DNA of 53,451 nucleotides from Chloroflexota bacterium. GTDB taxonomy: Bacteria; Chloroflexota; Dehalococcoidia; UBA2247; RBG-13-53-26. The stretch is from assembly GCA_026389585.1 (NCBI GenBank), contig JAPLHP010000099.1, positions 1 through 53,451 on the forward strand, in the 5' to 3' direction. Positions 9,485 to 19,835 of this stretch are shown piece by piece (position 1 is the stretch's first letter; every line of letters starts with the position of its first letter). The notes beneath the pieces are model-generated. The model had not been told where the DNA came from. It was given only the letters and a program-made list of their open reading frames with translations, and did no database searches. The position numbers were made by a program, and so were the translations under genes.

Positions 9485-11719
9485 GTGCCCGTCTCCAAAG
9501 AAGTCCTCGATGAAATCGCCCTCAGTGAAGCAGAGTACCAGCTCATAGTCCAGAGGCTGGGCAGGGAGCCCAGCGAGGTAGAGCTGGGGATGTTCGGCGC
9601 ACTGTGGAGCGAGCACTGCGGCTACAAGCACTCCAAGCTGCTGCTGAATCTCTTTCCTACCACAGGCAAGAGGGTATTGGTCAAGGCAGGTGAGGAGAAT
9701 GCCGGGGCGGTGGACATCGGCGATGGGCTGTCGGTGGTGATGAAGATGGAGTCCCACAATCACCCCTCGGCTATCGAGCCTTTCCAGGGGGCGGCCACGG
9801 GGATAGGCGGAATTGTGAGGGACATCTTCACTATGGGGGCTCGCCCCATTGCCCTGCTCAATTCTTTGAGATTCGGGCCCCTGAAGGAACCCCGCAACCG
9901 CTATCTTTTCAACGGTGTGGTGGGGGGAATCGCCGCCTACGGCAATTGTCTGGGCATCCCGGATGTGGGCGGTGAAATCTATTTCTCTCCCTTCTATTCG
10001 GACAATCCCCTGGTGAATGCCATGTGCGTTGGCATTGTTAAAAGCGACAGACTGGTCACGGCAAGAGCTGCTGGCTCTGGCAACCTTTTGATGCTGGTGG
10101 GAGCGGACACTGGCCGGGATGGGATTCACGGTGCCTCCGGCCTGGCGTCACGGACGTTTGAGAAACAAAGGGAGCTGCGCTCTGCCGTGCAGGTAGGCAA
10201 TCCCTTCCTGGAGAAATTGCTCATTGAGGCCTGCCTGGAACTGGCCGAGACCGACTGGATTGTGGGGGTGCAGGACCTGGGAGCGGCTGGGCTGACCAGT
10301 AGTGCTGTGGAGTCTGCCTCCAAAGGCGGCAGCGGGATAGAGGTGGATACAGCGAAGGTCCCCCGCCGTGAGCAGGGGATGAGTCCCTATGAGGTGATGC
10401 TCTCTGAGTCCCAGGAACGGATGCTGGTTGTTGTCAGGAGAGGATGCGAAGATAAGGTCAAGGGACTTTTTGATCGCTGGGGTTTGCATTCAGACATCAT
10501 AGGACAAGTCACTGATGATGGCATGGCGCGGATCACAGAGGGGGAAAGGGTGGTCGCCGATGTCCCGGTGAAACTCCTGTCAGAGCCTCCCCTCTACCGT
10601 GTCCCCTGCCGTAAACCGGTATGGCTGGCAAAACTGCAGCGCTTTGACCTGGAGACTGTGCCCGATCTTTCTCCGAAGGAATGTCAGCCGGTTCTGCTGA
10701 GGTTGCTCGAGAGCCCTGATATTGCCAGCAAGGAGTGGGTGTACCGCCAGTATGATCATCAGGTACAGACCAACACGGTGGTGCCTCCCGGAGGCGATGG
10801 GGCGGTGCTGCGCATCAAGGACACTATGAAGGCGATTTCCCTGACCGCTGATGGAAACGGACGATACTGCTATCTGGACCCCTTTAATGGTGGGGCGATG
10901 GCAGTGGCTGAAGCGGCCCGTAACCTGGTCTGCACCGGGGCTGAGCCGCTGGCTATTACTGACTGCCTCAATTTTGGCAATCCGGAAAGGGCCGATATCT
11001 ATTATCAGCTCAAGGAGTGTATAAGGGGAATGGCTGCGGCCTGCCGCCGACTCAATGTCCCCGTCATCAGCGGCAATGTGAGCCTGTACAACGAGACGAA
11101 GGGCCGAGCTGTTTATCCTACCCCTGTGGTAGGGATGGTAGGTTTGATTGATGATGTGGATAGATACTGCACCAGCGGCTTTAAGAATGAGGGCGACCTG
11201 GTATTTCTCCTGGGAGACCTGAATGAAGGCGGGCTGGCGGGGAGTGAATATCTGGAACTGGTACACGGGTTGGTGCTCGGCAGGCCCTTGATAGACCTGG
11301 GATTGGAAAAAGGGGTGCAGCGATGCTGCCTTTCGCTGATCCGGAGCGGTGTGATCAAATCTGCTCATGACTGCTCTGATGGCGGGCTGGCAGTGGCCCT
11401 GGCTGAGTGCTGCTTCTTCGGAGGCATCGGGTTCAGAGGGGGTTGGAAGATCAGAGGCAGGTTAGATGCTGCTCTTTACGGTGAGATGCCTTCGAGGTTT
11501 GTGGTATCGGTGGCCCCGGCGAGGGTGGCTGGCCTGAAGAGGGAAGCAACCCGGCATGGCATCGGTGTGAGAAGGCTGGGGTCAGTGGGAGGCAAGAAGT
11601 TTATAATTGAAGGGCTCATCGACGTCAGGCTAGAGCGGGCAAGGGGAATGTGGCATGATGGACTGGAGAGGACGTTGAGGGAGGCTTCAAAGATACGAGA
11701 TGGTGAAAGCGTGACTTAG
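9485..11719 (+). CDS. purL: Phosphoribosylformylglycinamidine synthase subunit PurL
   Basis: PurL converts formylglycinamide ribotide to the amidine, the fourth step of purine synthesis, with ammonia from PurQ. At 744 residues it is the small form, which needs separate PurS and PurQ; neither is in this window. The signature HNHPSAIEPFQGAATGIGG begins near residue 90, and HGASGLASRTF lies in the first half. The second AIR-synthase-like half has SGNVSLYNET and a SAHDCSDGGLAVALAE segment. The GTG start follows secF closely, suggesting cotranscription. The last four bases overlap the end of the convergent gene on the minus strand. Confidence 0.95.
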   Translation: MPVSKEVLDEIALSEAEYQLIVQRLGREPSEVELGMFGALWSEHCGYKHSKLLLNLFPTTGKRVLVKAGEENAGAVDIGDGLSVVMKMESHNHPSAIEPFQGAATGIGGIVRDIFTMGARPIALLNSLRFGPLKEPRNRYLFNGVVGGIAAYGNCLGIPDVGGEIYFSPFYSDNPLVNAMCVGIVKSDRLVTARAAGSGNLLMLVGADTGRDGIHGASGLASRTFEKQRELRSAVQVGNPFLEKLLIEACLELAETDWIVGVQDLGAAGLTSSAVESASKGGSGIEVDTAKVPRREQGMSPYEVMLSESQERMLVVVRRGCEDKVKGLFDRWGLHSDIIGQVTDDGMARITEGERVVADVPVKLLSEPPLYRVPCRKPVWLAKLQRFDLETVPDLSPKECQPVLLRLLESPDIASKEWVYRQYDHQVQTNTVVPPGGDGAVLRIKDTMKAISLTADGNGRYCYLDPFNGGAMAVAEAARNLVCTGAEPLAITDCLNFGNPERADIYYQLKECIRGMAAACRRLNVPVISGNVSLYNETKGRAVYPTPVVGMVGLIDDVDRYCTSGFKNEGDLVFLLGDLNEGGLAGSEYLELVHGLVLGRPLIDLGLEKGVQRCCLSLIRSGVIKSAHDCSDGGLAVALAECCFFGGIGFRGGWKIRGRLDAALYGEMPSRFVVSVAPARVAGLKREATRHGIGVRRLGSVGGKKFIIEGLIDVRLERARGMWHDGLERTLREASKIRDGESVT

Positions 11720-12078
11720 TGTCCGCCTATTGCACGGGCAATCCACATTAGAAATCCTATCAGCATGGCGAACAGCAGCAATCCAAAGTAGGCCAGCACT
11801 GGTGGAAAACCCAGATCGCGTGCCTCGCGTGCCTGTACACCAAATGGTACCAGCACAAAGCCGAGGAATGCCATACTGAGTGCTCCGTAGAGTGCTCCGA
11901 CACCAGGGCCAAACCCCAGGGCAACGCTCCAGATGGCCCCGGCCGCGCTGCCGAAGAGACCCATCAAAACAGCCCCACAGCCAGCCCGCTCAAGAAAATG
12001 GCGGAAGCCTTCAGGGCGACTTCCTGTATCGTATATCCAGGTTCTTCTTTTGGGGGTTCTTCTGAAACGTCTTAGCAA
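11716..12078 (-). CDS. Small membrane protein of unknown function
   Basis: The 120-residue product has a basic, Arg-rich N-terminus (about 38 residues), then three hydrophobic segments rich in Gly and Ala: near 36-60, 64-82 and 93-115. The middle one contains GVGALYGALSMAFLGFVLVPFG. I do not recognise a family. The start is a TTG at 12078 with no clear ribosome site, so the N-terminus is uncertain. The gene is convergent with purL and overlaps it by four bases. Hydrophobicity and lack of a competing frame support it as real. Confidence 0.55.
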   Translation of the reverse strand: MLRRFRRTPKRRTWIYDTGSRPEGFRHFLERAGCGAVLMGLFGSAAGAIWSVALGFGPGVGALYGALSMAFLGFVLVPFGVQAREARDLGFPPVLAYFGLLLFAMLIGFLMWIARAIGGH

Positions 12079-12345
12079 GATTTATGATGCTCTAGCCAAC
12101 TTGAACAGTCTAAAAACTACGAGTGCCCAACAGGTCAGGTATCATATCACTTTCAAATTCGAGCTATTGGCAATCACTTCAACTTTTTGAACTCAACAGA
12201 CGTGGCCAGTCTAGAGTTTTCGTGTCTTGGTGTCAACTTTCAATCGAGTGTGGTGCAGTTTCTGGGCTGCGGATATTCTGGGCACATCCATTCTGCCCTC
12301 AAAGTCTGAATCCATCGCTTGCCTCGATGAGCCTTTCGAGTCCTG

Positions 12346-12414
12346 TTTCTTGACACTTTCTTGACTGCCTGTACTTCTTTCTTGACAACCCTTTGATCTC
12401 TATTTTGCTACAAT
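12346..12414 (+). promoter_or_regulatory. Kdp promoter region with three phased TTTCTTGAC repeats
   Basis: The 9-bp word TTTCTTGAC occurs at 12346-12354, 12357-12365 and 12378-12386, offsets of 11 and 21 bp, so all three lie on about the same face of the helix. An extended -10, TGC then TACAAT (12409-12414), follows. The third repeat supplies a TTGACA 21 bp from the -10, which is too far for an ordinary promoter and suggests activator dependence. OmpR-family regulators such as KdpE bind direct repeats with this spacing, so KdpE is the natural candidate; that is inference. The rest of 12079-12345 holds nothing I can identify. Confidence 0.5.
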
Positions 12415-12445
12415 AGGGAAATTTGATGACGGGAAGGGGGTTCCT

Positions 12446-12535
12446 ATGAGAGACCTGCTCTTTCTGATCCTCATCGTACTGTTTTTCCTGGCGAGCCTGG
12501 GACTGCTGTTGATCTTTCAGCGCCTGATGAAGTGA
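12446..12535 (+). CDS. 29-residue single-helix membrane peptide preceding kdpF
   Basis: ATG at 12446 opens a 29-codon frame encoding one membrane helix (DLLFLILIVLFFLASLGLLL) followed by a short basic tail (FQRLMK). A G-rich ribosome site (GGGAAGGGGG) precedes it. The stop is two bases before the kdpF ATG, so it is the first gene of the kdp transcript. Small proteins beginning M-x-DLLFL with an FF motif are, as I recall, seen upstream of kdpF in other phyla, usually unannotated. No function is known to me. Confidence 0.6.
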   Translation: MRDLLFLILIVLFFLASLGLLLIFQRLMK

Positions 12536-12537
12536 AT

Positions 12538-12630
12538 ATGAACGTCCTCTACATTATTTCAGGCGTAATTTCTGTGGGCCTGTTGGTATACCTCGTCTTA
12601 GCGCTTTTGAAACCGGAGTGGTTCAAATGA
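12538..12630 (+). CDS. kdpF: Potassium-transporting ATPase small subunit KdpF
   Basis: KdpF is a one-helix peptide that stabilises the KdpFABC complex in lipid. The 30-residue product has a single hydrophobic helix and ends in [13 protein letters not shown], matching the conserved LxYALLKPExF ending of the family. It overlaps kdpA by four bases (ATGA at 12627-12630). Confidence 0.85.
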   Translation: MNVLYIISGVISVGLLVYLVLALLKPEWFK

Positions 12631-14366
12631 CGACTCTCACGTGGCTTCAACTCGGGCTGTATCTAGTTGTTCTGCTGTTGCTCGTTAAGCCACTGGGAGC
12701 TTATATGGCGCGCGTCTATGCGGGTGAACGCACGTTCTTTGGCCGTATTGTCGGACCTATCGAGCGCCTCATCTATCGTATCGTAGGTATGCGCCCTGAT
12801 GAAGAGATGGACTGGAAGACTTATGCCATTGCCATGCTGCTCTTCAGTCTAATAGGGCTGCTGGCGCTCTACGGTCTGCAGCGTCTTCAGTCTGTCCTGC
12901 CGCTCAACCCCCAGCATTTGGGGGCCGTTAAACCTGATCTGGCCTTCAACACTGCGGCCAGCTTCGTCACCAACACCAACTGGCAGAGTTACAGCGGCGA
13001 GACCACTATGAGCTATTTGACCCAGATGCTTGGGCTTACGGTGCAAAACTTTGTCTCTGCAGCTATAGGCATGGCGGTACTGATGGTGGTGATACGTGGC
13101 TTCGTGAGGCACTCCACCAAGATGTTAGGCAATTTTTGGGTTGACATGACTCGAGGCATTTTGTACATCCTGCTGCCTCTCTCGTTTATGCTGGCACTGG
13201 TCTTGGTATCGCAGGGTGTGGTGCAGACATTAAGTGGCGCCCACGAAGTGGCAGTTCTACAGTCGACCGACAACGTCAGCAGCCAGAGCGTTGGTGGGCA
13301 GATCCTGGCGCTGGGCCCGGCTGCTTCTCAGGTTGCCATTAAGATGCTCGGAACGAACGGTGGCGGCTTCTTCAACGTTAACTCGGCGCATCCCTTTGAA
13401 AACCCTACCCCCCTCTCGAACTTCCTGGAGGTGCTGGCAATCCTGCTCATCCCTGCTGCGCTGTGCTATACCTTCGGCAAGGTGGTGGGCGATACACGCA
13501 AAGGCTGGGCGATACTGGCCGCCATGACCATTATCTTCGTAGCCTGCTTGGCCGTAACTGCCTGGGCAGAACAGCGCGGTAATCCGACTTTCACCGAACT
13601 TGGCGTGGACCAGAAGGCCAGCGACCTGCAGTCCGGTGGCAATATGGAGGGCAAGGAGGTGCGCTTCGGAATCGGCAACTCAGCCTTGTGGGCTACCGCT
13701 ACCACCTCGGCGTCAAACGGCTCGGTGAACTCCGTGCTTGACTCATATACACCGCTCGGTGGCTTAGTGCCAATGTGGCTTATGCAACTGGGAGAAGTGG
13801 TGTACGGCGGCGTGGGCTCCGGTCTCTACGGCATGTTGGCTTTTGTCATCATTGCGGTGTTTGTAGCGGGGCTGATGATCGGGCGTACTCCCGAATACCT
13901 GGGCAAGAAGATCGGCTCCTACGAGATGAAGATGGCTTCTCTCATGGTCCTCATCCCGATACTGCTCGTGTTACTCGGCACGGCAATTGCCGTGTCCATA
14001 TCTGCGGGTAGGGCGGCGGTGTATAATCCTGGTGTACATGGCTTCAGTGAGGTGCTCTACGCCTTTTCTTCAGCAGGCAACAACAACGGCAGTGCCTTCG
14101 CCGGTCTCGGGACGAATACGCCCTTCTACAATATCGCCCTTGGCTTCGCCATGCTCATCGGCCGGTACTGGCTGGCCATTGCAGCGCTGGCAATAGCCGG
14201 TTCGCTGGTGGGGGAGAAGAAGGTGCCCTCTACCTCTGGCACGCTCCCCACACACGGGCCGCTATTCATCGCCTGGCTTATCGCGGTGGTCATCATTGTG
14301 GGTGCCCTGAGCTTCTTGCCTGCCCTGTCTCTGGGACCTCTGGTAGAACACCTGATGTTGAGGTAA
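12627..14366 (+). CDS. kdpA: Potassium-transporting ATPase subunit KdpA
   Basis: KdpA is the potassium-selective channel-like subunit of the Kdp pump. The 579-residue protein has about ten membrane helices and the conserved [19 protein letters not shown] stretch (near 241-259), part of a selectivity-filter loop. [11 protein letters not shown] is a later pore loop. The ATG at 12627 is chosen over a GTG at 12618 because it overlaps the kdpF stop in the usual coupled manner and the protein then begins in family style. It is followed by kdpB after five bases. Confidence 0.95.
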   Translation: MTTLTWLQLGLYLVVLLLLVKPLGAYMARVYAGERTFFGRIVGPIERLIYRIVGMRPDEEMDWKTYAIAMLLFSLIGLLALYGLQRLQSVLPLNPQHLGAVKPDLAFNTAASFVTNTNWQSYSGETTMSYLTQMLGLTVQNFVSAAIGMAVLMVVIRGFVRHSTKMLGNFWVDMTRGILYILLPLSFMLALVLVSQGVVQTLSGAHEVAVLQSTDNVSSQSVGGQILALGPAASQVAIKMLGTNGGGFFNVNSAHPFENPTPLSNFLEVLAILLIPAALCYTFGKVVGDTRKGWAILAAMTIIFVACLAVTAWAEQRGNPTFTELGVDQKASDLQSGGNMEGKEVRFGIGNSALWATATTSASNGSVNSVLDSYTPLGGLVPMWLMQLGEVVYGGVGSGLYGMLAFVIIAVFVAGLMIGRTPEYLGKKIGSYEMKMASLMVLIPILLVLLGTAIAVSISAGRAAVYNPGVHGFSEVLYAFSSAGNNNGSAFAGLGTNTPFYNIALGFAMLIGRYWLAIAALAIAGSLVGEKKVPSTSGTLPTHGPLFIAWLIAVVIIVGALSFLPALSLGPLVEHLMLR

Positions 14367-14371
14367 CAGCA

Positions 14372-16498
14372 ATGGCACAAGACACGCAGATAACAGGTGA
14401 CAAACCAATCAAAGGCACGGCAACTGGGTCTCTGAAAAGGCAAGCTGCTTTCGGATGGCAAATCTATCGCCAGGCGATTATTGATGCTTTCCTGAAACTC
14501 AATCCCCGCTACATGGTACGCAACCCGGTCATGTTCGTCACCGAAGTGGGTGGTGTATTGACTCTCATCTTGTTCGTGCAGGCGCTTCTCGGGCATGGTG
14601 AGGCTAAAGCCAGCTTCATTGGCGGCGTGTCGCTCTGGCTCTGGCTTTGTGTACTCTTCGCCAACTTCTCTGAAGCGTTGGCCGAGGGTCGCGGTAAAGC
14701 CCAGGCTGCTGCGCTGCGTCGTACACGCCAGGAGACCCAGGCCAAGAAGCTCAGGCATCCGAAGCACGGGGCTGAATATGATCTGGTTCCTTCCACTCTA
14801 CTGCGACAGGACGATGCATTCCTGGTAGAGGCCGGTGATGTTATCCCGGCCGATGGTGAGGTGATTGAAGGAATCGCCTCGGTGGATGAGAGCGCTGTCA
14901 CGGGCGAGAGCGCCCCTGTTATTCGTGAATCGGGTGGGGACCGGAGCGCTGTCACCGGCGGGACGCGCGTGCTATCAGACTGGCTGATAGTGCGAGTAAC
15001 GGCCAGCCCCGGTGAAGGATTCCTCGACCACATGATCAGCCTTGTGGAAGGAGCAAAGCGGCAGAAGACGCCCAACGAAATTGCCCTCAATATCATGTTA
15101 GCGGCATTTACTATGGTCTTTCTCATTGTCTGCGCCACGCTGCTGCCTTACTCACTGTACAGTACTGAAGTGAATCATCAGGGCACACCGATTACCATCA
15201 CGGTGCTCGTGGCATTACTGGTCTGCCTTATCCCAACCACCATCGGCGGGTTGTTGCCGGCCATCGGTATTGCCGGGATGGATCGCCTTATCCGCCGCAA
15301 TGTCATTGCCCTATCCGGCCGTGCGGTGGAAGCGGCTGGAGATGTCGATGTGCTGTTGCTGGACAAGACAGGCACTATTACTCTGGGTAACCGCCAGGCG
15401 GTGGCGTTCATACCAGTTGAGGGTGTAAGCGACCATGAACTGGCAGAAGTGGCGCAAATGGCTTCACTGGCTGACGAAACCCCCGAGGGTCGCAGCATAG
15501 TGCTGTTGGCCAAGGAAAGGTATGGGCTGCGAGGAGGTGCCGATGGCGTTGGACCTCAGGCCATGCATTTTACGCCGTTCTCGGCGCATACGCGTATGAG
15601 TGGTGTGGATATGGATGGACTGAGCATCCGCAAAGGCGCTGCTGATGCCATCAGGGCTTACCTTGAGGAGCAGGGAAAACAAGTGCCGCCGGAAGTGCAA
15701 ACTAGAGTGGATCACATTGCTCGTGCCGGCGGCACACCGCTGGTGGTGGCACGCAATGGCGAAGTCGTAGGTTTGGTTCATCTGAAGGATATCGTCAAAG
15801 GTGGCATCAAAGAGCGCTTTGCGCGTCTGCGCACCATGGGCATAAAGACAGTTATGATTACCGGCGATAATCCACTCACAGCAACTGCGATTGCTGCTGA
15901 AGCGGGAGTGGACGACTTTCTGGCGCAGGCCACTCCAGAGACTAAGCTCCAGTTGATACGTGAGTATCAGACTGGCGGACGGCTTGTAGCTATGACCGGC
16001 GATGGCACAAACGATGCTCCGGCATTAGCACAGGCCGACGTGGGTGTGGCAATGAATACCGGGACACAGTCGGCTCGCGAAGCTGCCAATATGATCGATC
16101 TGGATAGCAATCCCACTAAATTGATCGACATTGTGGAGACAGGCAAGCAACTGCTGATGACGCGGGGGGCTTTGACCACGTTCAGCATCGCAAATGACGT
16201 GTCCAAGTATTTCGCCATTATCCCAGCAGCCTTTGCCAGCACTTACCCCGCCCTGAAAACGCTGAATTTCATGCATTTGGCCACGCCGCAGAGTGCCGTC
16301 ATGTCGGCGGTGATATTCAATGCCCTGATTATCATGGCACTCATTCCGTTAGCCCTGCGGGGTGTGTCCTATCGTCCGCTCGGGGCGGCCAAACTCCTGC
16401 GTAGAAACCTGTTGATCTACGGGGTGGGAGGGTTAATCGCGCCATTCATTGGTATCAAACTGATTGACATGATCTTAGTAGCTTTACAGTTGGCGTAG
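14372..16498 (+). CDS. kdpB: Potassium-transporting ATPase ATP-binding subunit KdpB
   Basis: KdpB is the P-type ATPase subunit that hydrolyses ATP and moves potassium received from KdpA. The 708-residue protein has TGES (about 176-179) in the actuator domain, the phosphorylation motif DKTGT (Asp near 331), and the hinge motif [10 protein letters not shown] (near 543-552). Membrane helices lie near the N-terminus, around 240-300 and at the C-terminus. All catalytic residues are intact. The ribosome site is GAGG, eight bases upstream. Confidence 0.96.
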   Translation: MAQDTQITGDKPIKGTATGSLKRQAAFGWQIYRQAIIDAFLKLNPRYMVRNPVMFVTEVGGVLTLILFVQALLGHGEAKASFIGGVSLWLWLCVLFANFSEALAEGRGKAQAAALRRTRQETQAKKLRHPKHGAEYDLVPSTLLRQDDAFLVEAGDVIPADGEVIEGIASVDESAVTGESAPVIRESGGDRSAVTGGTRVLSDWLIVRVTASPGEGFLDHMISLVEGAKRQKTPNEIALNIMLAAFTMVFLIVCATLLPYSLYSTEVNHQGTPITITVLVALLVCLIPTTIGGLLPAIGIAGMDRLIRRNVIALSGRAVEAAGDVDVLLLDKTGTITLGNRQAVAFIPVEGVSDHELAEVAQMASLADETPEGRSIVLLAKERYGLRGGADGVGPQAMHFTPFSAHTRMSGVDMDGLSIRKGAADAIRAYLEEQGKQVPPEVQTRVDHIARAGGTPLVVARNGEVVGLVHLKDIVKGGIKERFARLRTMGIKTVMITGDNPLTATAIAAEAGVDDFLAQATPETKLQLIREYQTGGRLVAMTGDGTNDAPALAQADVGVAMNTGTQSAREAANMIDLDSNPTKLIDIVETGKQLLMTRGALTTFSIANDVSKYFAIIPAAFASTYPALKTLNFMHLATPQSAVMSAVIFNALIIMALIPLALRGVSYRPLGAAKLLRRNLLIYGVGGLIAPFIGIKLIDMILVALQLA

Positions 16499-16523
16499 CT
16501 GCGAAGATGGGAGGGTTGTTGAC

Positions 16524-17093
16524 ATGCGTCGTCAACTTCGATATGCCGTAGTATTCCTGGTACTGCTCACTGTGCTCACTGGAGCTATCTATCCCCTGGT
16601 CGTGACCGGTCTTGCGCAAGCCTTTTTTCATCATCAGGCCAATGGAAGCCTGATTACGGAAAATGGAACGGCTGTCGGCTCTGAACTCATAGGCCAGCCG
16701 TTCAGTGATCCCCGCTATTTCTGGGGACGGCTCTCAGCAACAACGCCCCCCTATGATGCCTCGGCCTCCTCCGGCTCCAACTACGGACCATCGAACCCGG
16801 CACTGCAAGAAGCGATTCAAGCGCGGATAGATGTGCTGAAGGCAGCGGACCCAGAGAACGACCAACCCATTCCCGTGGACCTGGTGACCTTCTCAGCAAG
16901 CGGCCTTGACCCACACATCAGCCCAGCCGCGGCGCTGTATCAGGTTCCTCGTGTAGCGCGATACCGCGGATTAAGCGAGGAGCAAGTCTATGCACTTGTA
17001 GCTCGTTCTACCGAAGGCCGTCAGTTCCACATCTTCGGAGAGCCGCGAGTAAATGTCTTGAAGCTCAATCTGGCATTGGACGAAGTGAAATAG
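16524..17093 (+). CDS. kdpC: Potassium-transporting ATPase subunit KdpC
   Basis: KdpC is a bitopic subunit that stabilises the KdpAB complex and affects ATP affinity. The 189-residue protein has an N-terminal membrane helix (about 7-30, with [14 protein letters not shown]) and then a soluble domain with [20 protein letters not shown] and the late motifs [16 protein letters not shown] and [14 protein letters not shown]. Length is typical. It lies 25 bases after kdpB and before kdpD. Confidence 0.95.
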   Translation: MRRQLRYAVVFLVLLTVLTGAIYPLVVTGLAQAFFHHQANGSLITENGTAVGSELIGQPFSDPRYFWGRLSATTPPYDASASSGSNYGPSNPALQEAIQARIDVLKAADPENDQPIPVDLVTFSASGLDPHISPAAALYQVPRVARYRGLSEEQVYALVARSTEGRQFHIFGEPRVNVLKLNLALDEVK

Positions 17094-17117
17094 ACTTGCC
17101 CGGCAACGGAGTGTAAC

Positions 17118-19835
17118 ATGTGGCTTGCAGAGACAAATCGCATGGCCAAAGACGATTTTCGCCCCAACCCCGATGAATTGCTGGCACAAGTCAAGGCCGA
17201 GGAAGAACAGAAAAAGCGCGGCAAGCTAAAAATCTTTCTCGGCTATTGTGCCGGTGTCGGGAAGACTTATGCCATGTTGGAGGCGGCCCGCCAGCGGAAA
17301 AGGGAGCTGGATGTTGTCGTCGCGTATGTGGAAACGCACGGTCGTCCTGAAACCGAGGCTCTTCTCGAAGGGCTGGAGATTGTTCCTCGCAGAGGGGTGG
17401 AATATCACGGTGTGAAATTATACGAGATGGACCTGGACGCAGTGCTGGTACGGCGACCTCGTCTGGCATTGGTAGATGAACTCGCGCACACAAATGCCCC
17501 GGACTCACGCCACACCAAGCGTTATCAGGATGTGGAAGAGCTCATAGAGGCTGGCATTGATGTCTACACAACGCTCAATGTGCAGCACATAGAGAGTCTG
17601 CGGAACGTGGTGATGCAAGTCACCGGTAGCTGGATGCGTGAAACGGTGCCCGACAGTGTGATTGATAAGGCGACAGAGATCGAGCTGGTTGATCTGCCTC
17701 CGGATGAGTTGTTAAAGCGACTCAAGGAAGGCAAGGTTTATGTTCCCGATGAAGTAGCACGTGCCACCGCGGGCTTCTTCCGGGAGGGTAATCTCATCGC
17801 CTTACGTGATTTAACTATGCGGACTGCCGCAGGACGTGTCGATGAACAAATGCGGGCTTACATGCAGATCCATGCCATCCGCGGCCCCTGGCCCACTGGG
17901 GAACGCCTTCTGGTGTGTATAAGCCCCAGCCCTCTAGGCGCTCGCCTGGTGCGTACTGCTCGCAGGCTGGCTTTCCAATTGAATGCCGAATGGTTTGCCA
18001 TCTATGTTGAGACACCTGATGATGTTCGGCTATCTCCTGAACAACGCGACCGACTAACGGATGCGTTGCGATTGGCGGAGCGTATGGGAGCCAAGACTGT
18101 AACTGTCCAAGGGGAATCTGTTGCTGTGGCTGTGACAGAGTACGCCACTAAGAGCAACATCACCAAGATAGTGGTGGGCAAACCGCAAAACCGCTGGCGG
18201 AAACTGTTGGGCAGAGCCGTGGTGGATCAAATCATTCGCCGAAGCGAGCATGTTGATGTCTTAGTGGCTACCGCCGAGGAGGAGCCTCTGAAGCAAGATA
18301 AAGCGCCGACTGGACGGGCATTCGGCAGTTGGCGAGGCTACCTGCAGGCTTTGCTGTTAGTGACAGTGGCTAGCTTGCTGGGTGAACTGGTACACCAGTT
18401 CTTTGATCCTACTAACATAATAATGATCTACTTGGTATGTGTTGTTATCACAGCTATTCTCTGGGGGTTTGGGCCATCCATCCTGGTCTGCATTGTGAGT
18501 GTGCTGGCCTGGGATTTCTTTTTTGTCTCACCGAATCTGACTTTTGCGGTAGCTGATACGCAGTATGTCTTTACATTTATTACATTGCTTGTGGTTGGCC
18601 TGATACTTAGCTATCTGACAATACGGATTCGTCAGCAAACTGCGGCAGCACAGCGTCGCGAATCCGAAACAGCTACTCTGTATGCTCTAAGCCGAAAACT
18701 GACTGTTGCCATCGGGCTGGAGGCTACCCTCCGCGCTATTATCAGTGGTGCAAAGGAGACGTTTGGGCATGATGTCGTAGTCTTCTTGTCTGACGCTCAG
18801 AATAAGGGAACACTCAAGCCACATGTAGAGAATCCTGAGGTCACCGTTGCTGAAAATGATGTCGCGGCGGCATTCTGGTCTTTTCAGCACCAAAAGATAG
18901 TGGGGCATGGCACCGATACACTCCCCAATGCTAAGGCACAATACTTACCTCTGGGTACAGCCAGAGGACCGGTGGGAGTAATGGCTCTATGGGTAACTGA
19001 TGCTGCCAGTCGGTTCACCATCCAACAAACGCGGCTCTTGGAGGCTTTTGCCGACCTTGCAGCAGTGGCCATTGAGCGCACTCAATTGGCCGAGGAGGTG
19101 CGTAATACCGAGATTTTGCAGGCCACAGAGAAACTGCAGACTGCCCTTCTCAATTCGATCTCGCACGACTTGCGCACTCCACTGGTGTCTGTCATCGGCG
19201 TCCTGAGCAGTCTACAGGAAGAAGGCATAGGTCTGGACGACACCGCCAGGAGGAATCTAATCCAGGTGGCCCGTGAGGAAGCAGAAAGGCTGAACCACTT
19301 GATAACCAACCTCCTTGATGTGACCAGGATTGAGGCCGGTGCGATGAGAGTATCCAGACAACCCTCCGATGTGGAGGACATGATCGGCGCAGCTTTGCAA
19401 CAGTTGGGTAGCCGCTCCGACAACCGTCCGATCAAAACAGACATCCCTGCAGAGCTGCCTTTCGTGTCTGTGGACTTTGGTCTTATTGTACAGGTGCTTG
19501 CCAATATTCTGGATAATGCCCTTAAGTATTCGCCACCGGGCTCATCTGTTGAAATCAGTGGGCGGCAGGCTGCCCAGCAGGTTGAGATCGAGGTGGCAGA
19601 TCGCGGAGTTGGTATCCCTCCAGAAGACTTGCTGCGCGTTTTCGACAAGTTCTATCGTGTGCAGCGTCCGGATAATGTGGCTGGCACCGGATTAGGGTTG
19701 GCTATCTGCAAAGGAGTTGCTGAGGCGCATGGTGGTCATATCACAGCCGGGAACCGTCCGGGCGGTGGTACGATTATCAAGCTGACACTGCCGGTGGCTG
19801 AGGCTACTCCGGAGGACAGGGGGCAGAGGATATGA
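17118..19835 (+). CDS. kdpD: Sensor histidine kinase KdpD
   Basis: KdpD senses low potassium or osmotic stress and phosphorylates KdpE. The 905-residue protein is full length: KdpD N-terminal domain with Walker A GYCAGVGKT (about 41-49), a universal-stress-protein-like domain (about 250-385), four membrane helices (about 405-500), a GAF-like domain, HisKA with SISHDLRTPL (His near 683), and an ATPase domain with NILDNALKYSPPG, DRGVGIPPEDL and GTGLGLAICKG. The start at 17118 has GGAG seven bases upstream. An in-frame ATG at 17142 has weaker support. It overlaps kdpE by four bases. Confidence 0.95.
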   Translation: MWLAETNRMAKDDFRPNPDELLAQVKAEEEQKKRGKLKIFLGYCAGVGKTYAMLEAARQRKRELDVVVAYVETHGRPETEALLEGLEIVPRRGVEYHGVKLYEMDLDAVLVRRPRLALVDELAHTNAPDSRHTKRYQDVEELIEAGIDVYTTLNVQHIESLRNVVMQVTGSWMRETVPDSVIDKATEIELVDLPPDELLKRLKEGKVYVPDEVARATAGFFREGNLIALRDLTMRTAAGRVDEQMRAYMQIHAIRGPWPTGERLLVCISPSPLGARLVRTARRLAFQLNAEWFAIYVETPDDVRLSPEQRDRLTDALRLAERMGAKTVTVQGESVAVAVTEYATKSNITKIVVGKPQNRWRKLLGRAVVDQIIRRSEHVDVLVATAEEEPLKQDKAPTGRAFGSWRGYLQALLLVTVASLLGELVHQFFDPTNIIMIYLVCVVITAILWGFGPSILVCIVSVLAWDFFFVSPNLTFAVADTQYVFTFITLLVVGLILSYLTIRIRQQTAAAQRRESETATLYALSRKLTVAIGLEATLRAIISGAKETFGHDVVVFLSDAQNKGTLKPHVENPEVTVAENDVAAAFWSFQHQKIVGHGTDTLPNAKAQYLPLGTARGPVGVMALWVTDAASRFTIQQTRLLEAFADLAAVAIERTQLAEEVRNTEILQATEKLQTALLNSISHDLRTPLVSVIGVLSSLQEEGIGLDDTARRNLIQVAREEAERLNHLITNLLDVTRIEAGAMRVSRQPSDVEDMIGAALQQLGSRSDNRPIKTDIPAELPFVSVDFGLIVQVLANILDNALKYSPPGSSVEISGRQAAQQVEIEVADRGVGIPPEDLLRVFDKFYRVQRPDNVAGTGLGLAICKGVAEAHGGHITAGNRPGGGTIIKLTLPVAEATPEDRGQRI

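Noticed and set aside
9479-10129. A 216-codon minus-strand frame opposite purL
   Set aside because: Antisense to the conserved PurL signature and without family features.
12079-12345. Small open frames between the membrane protein gene and the kdp promoter
   Set aside because: Low-quality translations in several frames, none with a start site or similarity.
14126-14767. A 213-codon minus-strand frame opposite kdpA/kdpB
   Set aside because: Shadow of two clearly real, conserved genes on the other strand.
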